From Oscillospiraceae bacterium (GTDB lineage: Bacteria > Bacillota > Clostridia > Oscillospirales > CAG-272): DNA of 64,000 nt. Both the position numbers and the translations under genes were made by a program. This document shows positions 52,553 to 62,062 of this stretch, in pieces (positions within the stretch are counted from its first letter, which is position 1; each line of letters opens with the position of its first letter). Location: the NCBI GenBank assembly GCA_015063485.1, contig SVUA01000005.1:1-64000 (forward strand), in the 5' to 3' direction. Below the pieces are notes generated by a model. That model made no database searches and was not told where the DNA came from. It saw only the letters and a list, made by a program, of their open reading frames with translations.

Positions 52553-54676
52553 ATGATACTTATTATAGCCGAAAAGCCAAGTCTTGGGAGAAATATTGCG
52601 GCGGGAATAGGAAATTTTAAAAAGTGTAACGGTTTTTTGCAGGGAGACGGTTGTATTATAACGTGGGCATTCGGTCACTTGTTTTCACTCGCGGATATAG
52701 AGCGATACAATCCGCTGCCTGACGGAACTCGAAATTGGACGATGAAAAATCTCCCGTGCTTTCCCGAAAAATTTGAATACGAGCTTCGCAAAGGGAACGA
52801 TAAAGGACTTGATGACGGTGTAGTTCGCCAATTTAAGATAATAGAGGAGCTTTGCAACCGCGACGACGTAGACCTTATCGTAAACGCGGGAGATGCCGAT
52901 CGCGAGGGAGAGATAATAGTACGCACTTGTATCGAAAAAGCATTGAAGACCCCGAAAAACGTAAAAAGATTGTGGCTTCCCGACCAGACTCCGCAAACAG
53001 TTGCGGCGGCATTTGCAGATATGAAAAACGATTCGGAGTACGAATGTCTTGCCGCAGAGGGCTATGCAAGAACGTATATAGATTGGCTTTACGGAGTAAA
53101 TCTAACGCGTTATGCAACACTAAAAACGGGAACGCTGTTAAGAGTGGGACGAGTGATAGTTCCTATCGTAAAAGCAATTTACGATCGCGATATGGCAATA
53201 CGCAATTTTGTTCCCGAAAAATACTATTCTATCGTGAGCAAGGAAGAAACTAACGGAGAGACGGTAGAGCTTCAAAGCAAACAAAAGTTTAAGGGAAACG
53301 AATTGTATAAGGCTCAAGAAGCATGCGCGCGTTATAACGCGCAAAAAGCGACTGTTATATCCGTCAAGCGCAAAAAGGACACGCTTTCCTCGGGTAAGCT
53401 TTATTCACTTTCAAAGCTTCAGAACGTATTAGGTAAAAAGTATAAAATGTCGATGGCTGAAAGCCTTGAGATAATTCAAAGGCTTTATGAATCGGGATAT
53501 CTTACGTATCCTCGTACCAATTCCGAATATTTGGCTACAGCCGAAAAGGATAAGGTTAAAAAGATACTCGATAACTGCGCTAAAATAGGCTATCCCGTTG
53601 TTTTTAAGGACAAGAAAACAATCTTTGACGACTCAAAGATAGAGTCGCATTCAGCTATAACCCCTACGTATAAGATACCTGATAAAAGCCGTCTTTCCGA
53701 AAAGGAAATGCAGGTGTATTCTACTGTTTTCAGACGCTTTATAGCTGTATTTTGCGCGGAGGATTGTCTTGTCGAGAAGATCGAGATAACGATAAGCGTA
53801 GGAGACCTTGAGGAGTTTGCACTAAAGGGAATGGCTATTAAAGAAAAGGGTTGGATGAAATACGATGATTCAACTCAAAAGGACAAAATATTACCCGACT
53901 TAAAAAAAGGAGACGAGGTAAATATAAATTTCGTTCCTAATGAAAAGGAAACCACTCCGCCAAAGCATTATACGATAGAAACGCTCAACAATTACCTGAA
54001 AAATCCCTTTAGAGAAGAAAAAGCCGCCATTGACGATACCGTCGGAGCAGATGATGCCGAGGAGTACAGAGCGATGTTTGAGGGCGTGGAGCTTGGTACG
54101 GAGGCGACCCGAACGGGAATTATCGATAACGCAAGAAAAAGCGGATATATACAATTAAAAAAAGATGTATATACTATATTACCCGACGGAATATATTTTA
54201 TAGAGTCCTTGCAACGCATGGAGATATGTATGGACAAGTATAAAACGTCTGAAATGGGTAAGGCGTTGAAGAAGGTCTTCAGAGGGGAAATACAGATACA
54301 GGATAGTGTAGATCTTGCGGTAAACGAGATAGCAAGGTATTTCCAAGCTTCGACAGAAGCTCCTCTTGAAGAGGATAGGGACATAGGCTTTTTCGGTGAC
54401 ATCGTAGGGGAGTGTCCTATATGTAAGGCTGACGTGAAGCGCAACAAATTCGGATACGGTTGTTCGGCTTATAAAAGCGGTTGTAAATTCAGCATAAATT
54501 CTTATATTTGCGGCAGAGCAATATCCGCAAGAAACGTAAAACTGTTGCTCAAGGAAGGAAAGACTTCAAAAATAAGAGGATTTACTTCCAAAAACGGTAA
54601 AAATTTTGATGCAGTATTAAAGATTGCGGATGGAAGATGCGTTTTTGATTTTGACGCTCCAAATCCGTCTAATTAA
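52553..54676 (+). CDS. topB: DNA topoisomerase III
   Basis: Type IA topoisomerase, 707 residues. The TOPRIM domain begins LIIAEKPSLGRNIA (about 3-16, active Glu in AEKPS) and has NAGDADREGEII (about 114-125, DXD metal site). The catalytic Tyr is in GYLTYPRTNSEYL (about 318-330). A gate region with ATRTGIIDNARKSGYI (about 520) follows, and a short C-terminal Cys domain (CPICKADVKRN to about C645) is present. TopB decatenates DNA; plasmid and conjugative-element copies exist, but the neighbours here are chromosomal. The 5' side is separated by a terminator. Confidence 0.93.
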   Translation: MILIIAEKPSLGRNIAAGIGNFKKCNGFLQGDGCIITWAFGHLFSLADIERYNPLPDGTRNWTMKNLPCFPEKFEYELRKGNDKGLDDGVVRQFKIIEELCNRDDVDLIVNAGDADREGEIIVRTCIEKALKTPKNVKRLWLPDQTPQTVAAAFADMKNDSEYECLAAEGYARTYIDWLYGVNLTRYATLKTGTLLRVGRVIVPIVKAIYDRDMAIRNFVPEKYYSIVSKEETNGETVELQSKQKFKGNELYKAQEACARYNAQKATVISVKRKKDTLSSGKLYSLSKLQNVLGKKYKMSMAESLEIIQRLYESGYLTYPRTNSEYLATAEKDKVKKILDNCAKIGYPVVFKDKKTIFDDSKIESHSAITPTYKIPDKSRLSEKEMQVYSTVFRRFIAVFCAEDCLVEKIEITISVGDLEEFALKGMAIKEKGWMKYDDSTQKDKILPDLKKGDEVNINFVPNEKETTPPKHYTIETLNNYLKNPFREEKAAIDDTVGADDAEEYRAMFEGVELGTEATRTGIIDNARKSGYIQLKKDVYTILPDGIYFIESLQRMEICMDKYKTSEMGKALKKVFRGEIQIQDSVDLAVNEIARYFQASTEAPLEEDRDIGFFGDIVGECPICKADVKRNKFGYGCSAYKSGCKFSINSYICGRAISARNVKLLLKEGKTSKIRGFTSKNGKNFDAVLKIADGRCVFDFDAPNPSN

Positions 54677-54696
54677 AATTAAAAAGGAGATATCTT

Positions 54697-56379
54697 ATGA
54701 AAAAATCTACGCGATGGATATTGGCAAGTGTTATAACCGCGGTTATTTCCGCACTTGCATACTACGTTGTTTTGCCACCATTAAATTTTTACAGCTCAGC
54801 TTTTTGGGGCGCGCTTCTATTTGTGATAGTTGTTTTTGGTCTCGTGTTTAGTTTTTTAGGAGCAAAAGAAGGCTTGAATAAACTTTTTCAAGGTCAATTG
54901 AAAAAGAAAAAATTCAAAGAGAGCAACTCATACACAAAAATTTTTATTATAATAGCGGCAATTCCCGTTGCGGTTCTTATAGTTGGACATCTTATATCTT
55001 CAACCTTCTTTAATGCAACGGCATATGCAAATATAATTACCGTTCCCGAAGCGGTCTTTGAAGAGGATATGCCCGAGAATGACCTTGTTACCAATATTCC
55101 TCTTATGGACTCGGAATCGGCAAACATCATAGGAAACAGAACGCTTGGCGCATTGTCTGATGTTGTATCACAGTATCAGGTAAACGGCTCATATGCGCAG
55201 ATAAATTATCAAGGAACACCTAAAAAGGTTTCCACGCTTGAATACGTAGACTTCTTTAAATGGCTCAATAATCGTAATAACGGTATTCCGGGATACGTAA
55301 TGGTAGACCCCGTAAACAGCTCTGCGGATTATATTAAATTCAGTACACCCATAAAATATACCGATAGCGCGTATTTCGGTGATGACCTTATGAGAAAATT
55401 GAGATTCGATTATCCCACAAAAATATTCGGCTCTATTGCTTTTGAGCTTGACGAGGCTGGAAATCCGTATTATATCGTTTCCTGCATGAAGCCGAAGATA
55501 GCGCTCTTTGGAGGAATGGACGTAAATGAGGTCATTATATTCAATCCTTGTGACGGTACGTCAACTTTACACGCTCTTGCGGATACGCCAAGCTGGGTCG
55601 ATAATGTATTTACCGGTTATCTTGCGTCGCAAAAATACGATTGGCACGGAACGCTTCAAAACGGCTTTTGGAACAGTGTTATCGGAAACAAGGACTGTAA
55701 GGTCACTACCGACGATTTCGGTTATATAATCATCGGCGACGACGTTTGGTTCTTTACGGGTGTTACCTCGGTCAGCAGCGACGAAAGTAATATCGGATTT
55801 ATAGTAAGCAACGCGAGAACGGGTGAATATAAATTCTATCCTGTAATCGGTGCGGAAGAGTATTCCGCGATGGGCGCGGCTCAAGGTGAGGTTCAGGAAA
55901 AGGGATATGTGGCATCATTCCCGTCGCTTATAAACGTTTCGGGTGAAGCGACCTATATCATGGTGTTGAAGGATGCTAACGGGATCGTAAAGATGCACGC
56001 TCTCGTCAACGTAGAGAATTACAGTATCGTTGCCACGGGAACGACACAGACCGACGCAAAACAGGCTTATATCAAGTTGTTAATGCAAGAGGGAATTATC
56101 AAAGAGGAAGAAGCCCCCTCAATAATATCGCCCGAGATCGAGACAAAATCATCGACAATAACTGTAAATGAAATACGCATAATAACGGTAGACGGAAATT
56201 CTGTCATGTATCTGACGGGTGATGACGGCAATCTGTATAAGCAAAATATTTCTGCTGATGAGGCATTACTGCTTCTCAAGCAAAACGACCGTTTGACAGT
56301 AAACTACCACGATACAGACGTTGAAAAGATACGTCAGATAGTCAGTTGGTCCTTTGCACAAGCCGAAGGGAATAGTTGA
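54697..56379 (+). CDS. Membrane protein of unknown function
   Basis: The 560-residue protein has three N-terminal membrane helices (about 9-28, 35-55, 80-105) with a short basic loop (QLKKKKFKE) between the second and third, then about 450 residues outside the third helix. The soluble part is beta-rich with recurring Asp/Gly turns (for example PKIALFGGMDVNEVI, about 270; VIGNKDCKVTTDDFGYIIIGDD, about 328) and a C-terminal small domain (about 480-560). I do not recognise a family. AAGGAG precedes the ATG. It is 20 bases after topB, and the deoC ribosome binding site overlaps its stop, so the three genes look like one operon. Confidence 0.65.
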   Translation: MKKSTRWILASVITAVISALAYYVVLPPLNFYSSAFWGALLFVIVVFGLVFSFLGAKEGLNKLFQGQLKKKKFKESNSYTKIFIIIAAIPVAVLIVGHLISSTFFNATAYANIITVPEAVFEEDMPENDLVTNIPLMDSESANIIGNRTLGALSDVVSQYQVNGSYAQINYQGTPKKVSTLEYVDFFKWLNNRNNGIPGYVMVDPVNSSADYIKFSTPIKYTDSAYFGDDLMRKLRFDYPTKIFGSIAFELDEAGNPYYIVSCMKPKIALFGGMDVNEVIIFNPCDGTSTLHALADTPSWVDNVFTGYLASQKYDWHGTLQNGFWNSVIGNKDCKVTTDDFGYIIIGDDVWFFTGVTSVSSDESNIGFIVSNARTGEYKFYPVIGAEEYSAMGAAQGEVQEKGYVASFPSLINVSGEATYIMVLKDANGIVKMHALVNVENYSIVATGTTQTDAKQAYIKLLMQEGIIKEEEAPSIISPEIETKSSTITVNEIRIITVDGNSVMYLTGDDGNLYKQNISADEALLLLKQNDRLTVNYHDTDVEKIRQIVSWSFAQAEGNS

Positions 56380-56387
56380 GGTGCTTG

Positions 56388-57056
56388 ATGGAGATAAAAG
56401 AGATAATGTCTCACGTAGACCATACCTTGCTAAAGCAAGAGGCAACGTGGGAGGATATAAAGGTAATATGTGACGATGCGTGCAGATACGGAACGGCATC
56501 TGTCTGTATCCCCGCAGCTTTCGTAAAGAGCGCAAACGAATATCTGGGTGAAAAAATGCCCGTTTGTACCGTTATCGGCTTTCCAAACGGCTACGCAACG
56601 ACCGCAACAAAATGTTTTGAAACCGATGATGCTTTAAAAAACGGCGCAAAAGAGATAGATATGGTCATTCATATCGGCGCGCTTAAGGAAAAGAGATATA
56701 ATGATATTTTATCGGAGATACGCTCTATTAAGGAAGTATGCGGTAAAAATATTTTAAAGGTCATTATCGAGACTTGTTTGCTTACCGACGAAGAAAAGAT
56801 TGCTATGTGCAAAATAGTCGGAGAAGCGGGCGCGGACTATATAAAGACCTCAACGGGCTTTTCAAGCGGCGGCGCGACGTTCGATGATATACGTCTTTTC
56901 AAAAAAAACGTGCCTGAGGGACTTTTGATAAAGGCGGCGGGCGGTATAAAGACCTTTGATGATGCAAGAGAGTTCATTTCTCTTGGGGCTGACCGCCTTG
57001 GCACTAGCCGACTCGTATCTATTTTAAAGCAAGAAAAGATAATGCAAAAATATTAA
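56388..57056 (+). CDS. deoC: Deoxyribose-phosphate aldolase
   Basis: DeoC splits 2-deoxyribose-5-P into glyceraldehyde-3-P and acetaldehyde. The ATG at 56388 (222 residues) is used because GAGGTG lies 6-7 bases upstream. Features: VDHTLLKQEAT (about 9-19), VCIPAAFV (about 39), VIGFPNG (about 61), the proton relay Asp/Lys region, the Schiff-base Lys in ADYIKTSTGF (about 148) and KAAGGIKT (about 178-185). The stop of the preceding gene lies 8 bases upstream. A terminator follows. Confidence 0.95.
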   Translation: MEIKEIMSHVDHTLLKQEATWEDIKVICDDACRYGTASVCIPAAFVKSANEYLGEKMPVCTVIGFPNGYATTATKCFETDDALKNGAKEIDMVIHIGALKEKRYNDILSEIRSIKEVCGKNILKVIIETCLLTDEEKIAMCKIVGEAGADYIKTSTGFSSGGATFDDIRLFKKNVPEGLLIKAAGGIKTFDDAREFISLGADRLGTSRLVSILKQEKIMQKY

Positions 57057-57064
57057 ACGTTAAA

Positions 57065-57103
57065 CGAAAAAGCTTTCTCGCAATTTGCGAGAAAGCTTTT
57101 TCG
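57065..57103. terminator. Bidirectional terminator between deoC and potD
   Basis: CGAAAAAGCTTTCTCGCAA and its complement form a perfect stem of about 18 bp, with A and T runs serving both the plus-strand deoC and the minus-strand pot operon. Confidence 0.9.
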
Positions 57104-57113
57104 TTATTATTTA

Positions 57114-58352
57114 TTAATCGTAATATTTAGCGCGTCTGCGCTTTTTTACCGTGTGAACTACCACAAGAACGACTAACGTGCCTAAAATTATCCAACAAAG
57201 CACGGTAACGCCCGTTCCTATACTGCTTTCGACCTTAAGCTCTTCCCAAAGCTCGTTAACGAACGAAAGGCGTTCGGGGGAAAGATTCATATAAGGAGTA
57301 GCCTTTACGTTTTCCGCGTTGTTGTAAAGAATATCCATAGCATCGGGGTGGACTTCTTCCATACAGCTTTGATATTCTGGGTCATTCCTTACGGTCTTCA
57401 TCGGCGAAGCGTAATACGTGTATTCGGCGTTGGCGATCGCAATTTCTTTTGAGCACATAAAGTTTATATACTCGGTGGCAAGATCGTAATTCTCCGAATT
57501 TTTTGGAATACACATAGCGTCAACGTATCTGTTCGTGCCCTCCGCAGGATAGTAAAACGCAAGTGAGTCGTTGTCCTCGTACATGGAGAGGAAGTCTCCC
57601 GCGTAGTATGCGGCAACGGCGGCAGAATTGCTCTTCATTTTGTTGAAGATCTCGTCCATAACGTAGCCTTGCACAAGGTCTTTTTGACCTTTGAGAGTAG
57701 AAAGAGCTTCTATCCACTGTTCATCTGTTGCGGTATTTACGTCGTAGCCAAGCTTGTAGAGAGCAGTTCCGAATGCATCGCGGCTATTGTTGAACTGAAG
57801 GATATCACGTGAATAGTTTTCGTTCCACATAAGATCCCAGCTTTGCGCGGCGATGTCTTCTTCAGAAACAATATCGGAATTGTATATGATACCGACCATT
57901 CCGTAAAAATAGGGAACAGAGTAGATATTGTCCGAATCGTCCTCATAGTAAACATTTTCACCCTTGAAGGCTTCATCAACGTTTTCGTAATTAGGTATCT
58001 TACTGATATCAAGCGGTGCTAACATATCCTCGACCACCATGCGTTGTATCATGTAATCCGAAGGAATGATAACGTCGTAGACCGCAGCTCCGCTGCTGAT
58101 CTTTGCGTACATATCCTCATTACTTGAATAGGTCGAATAGTTTACCGTTACATTGAGTCCAAGCTCTTCAAGACAGTATTTTTCAAATTCCTCGTTTACG
58201 TTCAATGATTCTTCAGAGCCGTCCGAAATGTATTCTCCCCAGTTGAAAACGTAAAGCGTAGAGCTTTCATCAGAACCGCAAGACGATAGTATCGGACACA
58301 AAAGAAGAACAAGAGTCGATAATAAAACGATATAAGAAACTGTTTTTTTCAT
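57114..58352 (-). CDS. potD: Spermidine/putrescine-binding lipoprotein PotD, with an extra C-terminal membrane helix
   Basis: The 412-residue protein captures polyamines for the PotABC transporter. It has a lipoprotein signal (lipobox Cys in LSSCGSD, about residue 25), then LYVFNWGEYIS (about 33-43), YDVIIPSDYMIQRM (about 92-105), IPKNSENYDLATEYINFM (about 280-297) typical of PotD. Unusually, the C-terminus has a hydrophobic helix (about 380-402, VTVLCWIILGTLVVLVVV) and a basic tail. I start at the ATG at 58352, with GGAGGT 8 bases upstream; a TTG one codon earlier is possible. ATG overlaps the potC stop (TGATG). Confidence 0.92.
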   Translation of the reverse strand: MKKTVSYIVLLSTLVLLLCPILSSCGSDESSTLYVFNWGEYISDGSEESLNVNEEFEKYCLEELGLNVTVNYSTYSSNEDMYAKISSGAAVYDVIIPSDYMIQRMVVEDMLAPLDISKIPNYENVDEAFKGENVYYEDDSDNIYSVPYFYGMVGIIYNSDIVSEEDIAAQSWDLMWNENYSRDILQFNNSRDAFGTALYKLGYDVNTATDEQWIEALSTLKGQKDLVQGYVMDEIFNKMKSNSAAVAAYYAGDFLSMYEDNDSLAFYYPAEGTNRYVDAMCIPKNSENYDLATEYINFMCSKEIAIANAEYTYYASPMKTVRNDPEYQSCMEEVHPDAMDILYNNAENVKATPYMNLSPERLSFVNELWEELKVESSIGTGVTVLCWIILGTLVVLVVVHTVKKRRRAKYYD

Positions 58353-59176
58353 CAACGCTTACCTCCTTTCAACCTTTTTGCTTTTTCTGCGCGGTCTTTT
58401 TTGCCGCCCGCTACGTTTACCGCTATAAGCAAAAGCAGAATAGCAAATATCATAAGCGTACAAAGTGCATACATACTGAATTTTACTTCGTGCGCGGTCT
58501 GGTTGTATATGTAAAGGGGAAGGGTCTTAAAATCGGGAGAACTTACAAAGTGGCTGATAACGAAGTCGTCAAGAGAGAGAGTAAAGCTCATCATAAGACC
58601 CGATATGATTCCTGGAAGTATAGAGGGAAGCTCTATACGGAAAAAGGTCTGTGTAGGCGTACAACCAAGGTCAAGAGCCGCTTCGATAAGGTGTTTGTCC
58701 ATCTGTTTGAATTTCGGTAGGATAGAAAGGATAACGTACGGCAGGTTGAACGTAGTATGCGCGATAAGCATAGTCCACATACCAAGCACGTCTCCTAGTC
58801 CTATCATGGCGGCAACGCCAACGAAAAGGAGCATCATGGAAACACCCGTAACGATATCGGGATTCATCATGGGAATGTTCGAAACCGAACGCATGATACC
58901 TTGATAATATTTGTTTTTTGAATGAGCAATGCTAAATGCGGCAAGTGTACCGAAAATAGTCGCAAGCAAAGACGAGGATACCGCAAGGATCAGCGAATTT
59001 TTTAACGCCGTGATAGCTTCTGCGTTTCTGAACAGATCCTTGTACCAATAAAGCGAAAAGCCCGAAAAATGACTCAAGCTTCCCGAAGCGTTAAAGGAAA
59101 AGAGGATAACGAGAAGTATCGGAGCGTAAAGAATGGCGAAAATAATGAAGATGTAAAATCTTGAAAGAAATTTCAT
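58352..59176 (-). CDS. potC: Spermidine/putrescine ABC transporter permease PotC
   Basis: The 274-residue protein has six predicted membrane helices and the permease EAA loop EAALDLGCTPTQTFFRIELP (about 164-183), which contacts the PotA ATPase. The N-terminus ILYAPILLVILFSFNASGSL is typical of PotC. Its gene is joined to potB by a 4-base overlap and to potD by 1 base. Confidence 0.95.
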   Translation of the reverse strand: MKFLSRFYIFIIFAILYAPILLVILFSFNASGSLSHFSGFSLYWYKDLFRNAEAITALKNSLILAVSSSLLATIFGTLAAFSIAHSKNKYYQGIMRSVSNIPMMNPDIVTGVSMMLLFVGVAAMIGLGDVLGMWTMLIAHTTFNLPYVILSILPKFKQMDKHLIEAALDLGCTPTQTFFRIELPSILPGIISGLMMSFTLSLDDFVISHFVSSPDFKTLPLYIYNQTAHEVKFSMYALCTLMIFAILLLLIAVNVAGGKKDRAEKAKRLKGGKR

Positions 59177-59994
59177 ACGATCATGTCCTCCTCGCTGTCA
59201 GAGAAGTGATTCATTATCGCAAGAGAGATAAGAATGAGTATCATCATTACAAGGGATATAGCCGCGCCTGTGTGATAAGTTACAGCGTTCTGGAATTGAC
59301 GCTCGATAGTATCACCGATAAGGTCAAACGATCCGCCGCCAAGCTTTTGCGAGATGTAGAACGTACTTATCGATGGAACGAATACCATGGTGACACCCGA
59401 AATAATACCCGGAACGGTAAGCGGAAGAACTACCTTAAACATGGTTTGAACACTGTTACAGCCAAGGTCGTAAGCCGCTTCGAGATAACGCTTGTCAAGC
59501 TTTATGAGCGTGGTGTAGATAGGAAGGACCATGTAAGGCAGAAAATCGTATATCATACCGAGAATGACCGCCGCGTCAGTTCCTATAAACGTAAGCTTTT
59601 CAAAGCCGAGCTTCGTTAAGAACGTGCTGACAAGTCCGCCGTTATCAAGAAGAGCCATAAGAGAGTAGGTTCTTATGAGTAAGCTTATCCACATGGGAAG
59701 CATCAGAAGGACGAGAAGTATATTGCGCGTTCTTTCGGAGGTTCGAGACATACAATAAGCCAAAGGAAATCCGATAAGAAGGCAGATAGTCGTAGCTATC
59801 AAGGAAAATCCGAGGGACATAACGAACGTCTCTGAATAAGAAGAAAGCGAAAGGATATTTTCAAAGGTAAAGCTTCCGCTTCTGTCCGTAAACGCAAAAT
59901 ACATTACGAAAACGAGAGGAGCGATAATAAACAGGGCAGACCAAATAATGTAAGGAGAGCCTGAAACTCGCTCGAAAACAGAACGCTTTTTCAT
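59173..59994 (-). CDS. potB: Spermidine/putrescine ABC transporter permease PotB
   Basis: The 273-residue protein has six membrane helices and the EAA loop [20 protein letters not shown] (about 172-191). It forms the transport channel with PotC. Its frame overlaps both potA and potC by 4 bases (ATGA type), so the operon is translationally coupled throughout. Confidence 0.95.
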   Translation of the reverse strand: MKKRSVFERVSGSPYIIWSALFIIAPLVFVMYFAFTDRSGSFTFENILSLSSYSETFVMSLGFSLIATTICLLIGFPLAYCMSRTSERTRNILLVLLMLPMWISLLIRTYSLMALLDNGGLVSTFLTKLGFEKLTFIGTDAAVILGMIYDFLPYMVLPIYTTLIKLDKRYLEAAYDLGCNSVQTMFKVVLPLTVPGIISGVTMVFVPSISTFYISQKLGGGSFDLIGDTIERQFQNAVTYHTGAAISLVMMILILISLAIMNHFSDSEEDMIV

Positions 59995-61115
59995 TCCTTT
60001 TCGTCCTCCTCTGTAACATCCGAGAGGTGATCGATCTCATCGGAGAACGAGGAATAGTCTCCGAACATATTAGAGAATTCGGATTTTTTCATTATATGTA
60101 TCGCATCGGGCTCGATATATACGCCGATCTTTTCGTCGGGCGCGACGTAGTCGGTGGATTGGATCATCCACTTAAAACCGTCTATATCAACGATTATCTC
60201 ATAGTGAACGCCCTTGAAGGTAACCGAAGTAACAGTTCCCGAAAGCATACCCTTTTCAACGGGCACGACATCAACGTCCTCGGGACGAACGACAACGTCA
60301 ACCGCCTCGTCCTTGTCAAAGCCCTTATCGAGACATTCAAAGATGGTAGATGCAAATTTAACTTTATAGTCTTCAAGCATGATACCGTCAAGAATATTAG
60401 ACTCTCCGATAAAATCGGCAACGAAAGCGTTTACAGGCTCATTGTAGATATCGATAGGCGTGCCTATCTGCTGTATCTTGCCGTTAGCCATAACGACTAC
60501 GGTGTCGGACATTGAGAGTGCTTCCTCTTGGTCGTGCGTAACGTATATAAAGGTAATACCAGTTTTCGTCTGAATATTTTTAAGCTCGACTTGCATATCC
60601 TTGCGGAGCTTGAGGTCAAGCGCGCCCAAGGGCTCGTCCAAAAGAAGAACCTTCGGGTGATTTATAAGCGCGCGCGCGATAGCGACTCGCTGCTGCTGAC
60701 CGCCTGACAAAAGAGTAACGTCTCTGCGCTCAAAACCTTTAAGGTTAACAAGCTCAAGCATTTCGGTAACTCGCTTTTTGATATCTGTCTCCTTTACCTT
60801 TGCAACGCGAAGACCGAAAGCTATGTTGTCATAAACGTTGAGATGAGGGAAGAGCGCGTATTTTTGAAATACGGTATTTACGTTTCTCTTGTAGGGAGGA
60901 ACATCGTTTATTTTTGCCCCATCAAAATATACCTCTCCTTCATCGGGAGTCTCAAAACCGCCGATTATACGAAGCGTGGTGGTTTTTCCGCAGCCCGACG
61001 GACCTAACAGAGTAATAAATTCTTTGTCATTGATATAAAGATCAACGTTTGCAAGAACAGGCTCACCGCCAAAAGCTTTACAAATATTTCTCAGTTCTAT
61101 CAGTTTTGTTTTCAT
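59991..61115 (-). CDS. potA: Spermidine/putrescine ABC transporter ATPase PotA
   Basis: The 374-residue ATPase powers polyamine import. It has Walker [10 protein letters not shown] (about 38-46), the Q loop FQKYALFP, signature LLSGGQQQR (about 137), Walker [12 protein letters not shown] (about 158), the H loop VTHDQEEAL (about 195), and a C-terminal TOBE domain (about 285-350, [12 protein letters not shown]) that regulates the complex. AAGGAG lies 12 bases before the ATG, longer than usual. It is first in the operon, behind a structured leader. Confidence 0.95.
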   Translation of the reverse strand: MKTKLIELRNICKAFGGEPVLANVDLYINDKEFITLLGPSGCGKTTTLRIIGGFETPDEGEVYFDGAKINDVPPYKRNVNTVFQKYALFPHLNVYDNIAFGLRVAKVKETDIKKRVTEMLELVNLKGFERRDVTLLSGGQQQRVAIARALINHPKVLLLDEPLGALDLKLRKDMQVELKNIQTKTGITFIYVTHDQEEALSMSDTVVVMANGKIQQIGTPIDIYNEPVNAFVADFIGESNILDGIMLEDYKVKFASTIFECLDKGFDKDEAVDVVVRPEDVDVVPVEKGMLSGTVTSVTFKGVHYEIIVDIDGFKWMIQSTDYVAPDEKIGVYIEPDAIHIMKKSEFSNMFGDYSSFSDEIDHLSDVTEEDEKE

Positions 61116-61152
61116 TCCGCATAAAAACTCCTTTACAGTTAAAATACTGGAA

Positions 61153-61199
61153 CGAGGGCAGGATAAAACGCCTCAAAAAAGGCGAAAAACACTGCCCCG
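61153..61199 (-). promoter_or_regulatory. Nested hairpin in the potABCD leader RNA
   Basis: In the minus-strand leader, an outer stem (GGGGCAG with CTGCCCT) encloses an inner stem (CGCC-TTTTTT-GAGGCG region). A T tract follows the inner stem only loosely, so it is not a clean terminator. It lies between the promoter and the potA ribosome binding site. Confidence 0.55.
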
Positions 61200-61215
61200 A
61201 AAACCCATTGGGAAT

Positions 61216-61244
61216 ATTGTAACAGATAATAAAGAAAAATGCAA
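61216..61244 (-). promoter_or_regulatory. Sigma-A promoter of potABCD
   Basis: On the minus strand, -35 TTGCAT (61239-61244) and -10 TACAAT (61216-61221) are 17 bp apart, giving a leader of about 94 bases. Confidence 0.75.
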
Positions 61245-61394
61245 TATGTTTTTTATAAATTTCTTAAAAAAATGTCGAAAATTTCAATTATTCGCGTTTG
61301 TCGGCGTTAAAATGGAGTTATTTAACAAAAAACTGTGTTTTCCTTTGATTTACTTTAATAATCTCCCGATTCTGTAAAATATATTGCTAAAGAA

Positions 61395-61970
61395 TTAACA
61401 GTCGTTCAAAACGAAAAGTTTTGCGAAAAGAGAACAGGAAAAAACGAATAAAGATAGTGAAGAAGAGGCTTTTATAAGGAAATATAATGATAGTGTCCAA
61501 AGCGCAAATATAAGGATAAAGGAAGATATGTAAAGAACGTTTTTTGCAAGCTTGAATGAGAATATCGATTCAATAACGCAAAACAGTATTCTGCCACCGT
61601 CAAAGCTTGAAATCGGAAGCAGATTTAATATTCCGAGAAAAAGAGAAGATAAAATAAATAGCTCTCCAAAAGCAAACGAACGCAAGGGCGTTAACAGAGC
61701 TATCAACGCGCATAAAAGATTTATAGCAGGTCCTGCGGCGCAGATAAATATTTCATTCGAGAAAGAGCCAAGATTTGTATTTGGCACGAGAGATGCCCCG
61801 AACGGCGATAACCTCATTTCTTTGAATCTTACGTTAGATATGCGCGCGGCGGCTATATGCCCAAGCTCATGGATAAAAGCAGATAAAAAGCATGCAAGAG
61901 CCTCAAAGGAATGGGTAATAATAAGCGCAAACGTCAAAGCGATCGCAAAAAAGCCTATTTTGATCTTCAT
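61395..61970 (-). CDS. M50 family membrane metalloprotease (site-2 protease, SpoIVFB-like)
   Basis: The 191-residue protein is very hydrophobic, with about five or six helices. The zinc site HELGH (34-38) is in the first part, and the third-ligand region NLLPISSFDGGRIL (about 115-128) lies in a later helix. This is the core of S2P intramembrane proteases. SpoIVFB, which activates sigma-K, has this size range, but no spoIVFA or CBS domain is present, so another substrate is possible. The gene is alone; the flanks 61,245-61,394 and 61,971-62,062 show no clear elements. Confidence 0.85.
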   Translation of the reverse strand: MKIKIGFFAIALTFALIITHSFEALACFLSAFIHELGHIAAARISNVRFKEMRLSPFGASLVPNTNLGSFSNEIFICAAGPAINLLCALIALLTPLRSFAFGELFILSSLFLGILNLLPISSFDGGRILFCVIESIFSFKLAKNVLYISSFILIFALWTLSLYFLIKASSSLSLFVFSCSLFAKLFVLNDC

Positions 61971-62062
61971 AAATATCCTCTCAATAAAAATATCGTCTTG
62001 AAATTATATGAATATCGTGTTATAATAATGAAAAAGATATTTTTGATTACATAGGAGTCGGT

